Assembly (NCBI RefSeq): GCF_900230225.1
Contig: NZ_OCNH01000008.1
Coordinates: 186,001-250,000 of the forward strand
DNA from: Spirosoma fluviale
Lineage (GTDB): Bacteria > Bacteroidota > Bacteroidia > Cytophagales > Spirosomataceae
Direction: 5' to 3'
Length of the DNA stretch: 64,000 bases
Positions 63,227 through 64,000 of the stretch are shown here, in pieces. Within the stretch, counting starts at the first letter, position 1. Each line of letters starts with the position of its first letter. A program made the translations under genes and the position numbers. The notes beneath the pieces were generated by a model. That model was given only the letters and a program-made list of their open reading frames with translations, was not told where the DNA came from and ran no database searches.

Positions 63227-64000
63227 ATGAAAAAACGATTTACCCCCATTCTCTTCTGCTTGCTGGTTTCTATATCAGCTCTGGCGCAGCAGCACTCCGA
63301 GCAGAACCACGATAAATACGTCTGGCCAAAAGATGAACTGGTGAAGAAAAAACTGGCAAACTGGCAGGATATTAAGTTTGGTTTGCTCATGCACTGGGGC
63401 ACTTACAGCGAGTGGGGCGTGGTGGAATCCTGGTCGCTCTGCCCCGAAGATGAGGGCTGGTGCGAACGCAGAGGCCCGCATGCAGCCAATTGGTTCGAGT
63501 ACAAAAAGGCCTACGAAAACCTGCAAACGAGCTTCAATCCAACGAAGTTCAATCCGGAACGCTGGGCTAACGCGGCAAAAGATGCGGGCATGAAATACGT
63601 GGTTTTCACCACCAAACACCACGATGGTTTTTGCATGTTCGACACGAAGCTGACGGATTACAAGATCACTGATACCAAAACCCCGTTCTCGACAAATCCG
63701 CGCAGCAACGTCACGAAAGAGATTCTCGGCGCTTTCCGCCAGCAGAATTTCATGGTCGGCACGTATTTCTCCAAACCCGATTGGCATACGGAAGATTACT
63801 GGTGGACGTACTTCCCGCCTAAAGACCGCAACGTAAGTTACGACCCGAAAAAATACCCCGACCACTGGAAGAAGTTCTGCGATTTCACGTACAACCAGAT
63901 CGAAGAACTAATGACCGGCTATGGCAATGTCGATATTCTGTGGCTCGACGGCGGCTGGGTTCGTCCGGCCAACACGATCGACTCTACTATTAGCTGGCAG
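63227..64000 (+). CDS. Alpha-L-fucosidase, GH29 (partial, C-terminus off the right edge)
   Basis: The frame from the ATG at 63227 is open for 258 codons to the window end. Residues 1-21 are a signal peptide ending LAQQ. GH29 features are FGLLMHWGTYS at 51-61, the KHHDGF motif at 130-135 and the nucleophile Asp241 in ILWLDGGW. The acid/base residue lies beyond the window. It releases L-fucose from glycans, likely in the periplasm. The preceding AraC gene may control it. Family length is about 450-600, so about half is visible. Confidence 0.93.
   Translation, partial: MKKRFTPILFCLLVSISALAQQHSEQNHDKYVWPKDELVKKKLANWQDIKFGLLMHWGTYSEWGVVESWSLCPEDEGWCERRGPHAANWFEYKKAYENLQTSFNPTKFNPERWANAAKDAGMKYVVFTTKHHDGFCMFDTKLTDYKITDTKTPFSTNPRSNVTKEILGAFRQQNFMVGTYFSKPDWHTEDYWWTYFPPKDRNVSYDPKKYPDHWKKFCDFTYNQIEELMTGYGNVDILWLDGGWVRPANTIDSTISWQ

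Noticed and set aside
1..64000. tRNA, rRNA, CRISPR array, insertion sequence, prophage
   Set aside because: No cloverleaf-like sequence, regularly spaced repeat, transposase, integrase or phage structural gene was seen.

Overview
The window looks like chromosomal DNA of a Bacteroidota bacterium of the order Cytophagales, most like Spirosoma and its relatives. Supporting signs are two SusC/SusD outer-membrane uptake pairs, a type IX secretion (T9SS) C-terminal sorting domain, a GLPGLI-family protein, DUF4286 and DUF1735 proteins, a Bacteroidota-type N-acyl-ornithine carbamoyltransferase, and several promoters of the TAnnTTTG type. Genes are dense on both strands. I see no rRNA, tRNA, CRISPR array, insertion sequence or prophage. 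The genus is inference.

Layout. 1-9.2 kb: recJ (cut by the left edge), a DUF2141 protein, guaB, a small protein, a phosphoesterase with mazG, a chimeric T9SS gene remnant, then a four-gene plus-strand unit (DUF1361, diacylglycerol kinase, membrane protein, winged-helix regulator) behind a palindromic operator candidate. 9.2-20 kb: a LolA-like protein, two Na+/H+ or cation antiporters flanking a small HExxH protein, two propeller lipoproteins, a seven-PAS histidine kinase and a DUF1080 protein. 20-26 kb: queA, ispD, meaB, an azurin-like cupredoxin protein and a propeller dehydrogenase-like protein. 26-27 kb: two very acidic disordered proteins. 27.3-38.6 kb: two divergent susCD loci, the plus one with a DUF1735 lipoprotein. 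38.6-42.7 kb: a GH130 enzyme and a GT4/toroid fusion. 43-47.2 kb: an MMPL exporter, DUF4286, a small haem-protein-like membrane protein and NlpC/P60. 47.2-50.2 kb: argB, argF' and argD. 50.3-56.8 kb: an alpha/beta hydrolase, two tandem paralogous lipoproteins, clpX, clpP, an XRE regulator and an M42 peptidase. 56.9-64 kb: an outer-membrane barrel with a GLPGLI protein, a BtuF-like receptor, Uma2, an AraC regulator and a GH29 fucosidase cut by the right edge.

How genes work together. argD-argF'-argB form a minus-strand arginine block that, from one active-site residue, may use succinylated intermediates. The susCD loci import an unknown ligand, and the GT4-GH130 pair looks like a make-and-recycle module for a mannoside-type glycan. 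clpP and clpX form the Clp protease.

The most unusual structure is a set of five intergenic hairpins whose arms are degenerate 7-nt repeats. Each has a different repeat word, all have the purine-rich arm first on the plus strand, and several run into coding sequence, supplying the last codons and stop codon of mazG, the MMPL gene and the cupredoxin gene, or the first codons of ispD. A second family of short palindromes (AAGTCRGGTT core) occurs at 25.9 and 38.6 kb. The gene at 5.9-6.65 kb appears to be a deletion fusion of a DUF1800 gene to a DUF1501 gene.
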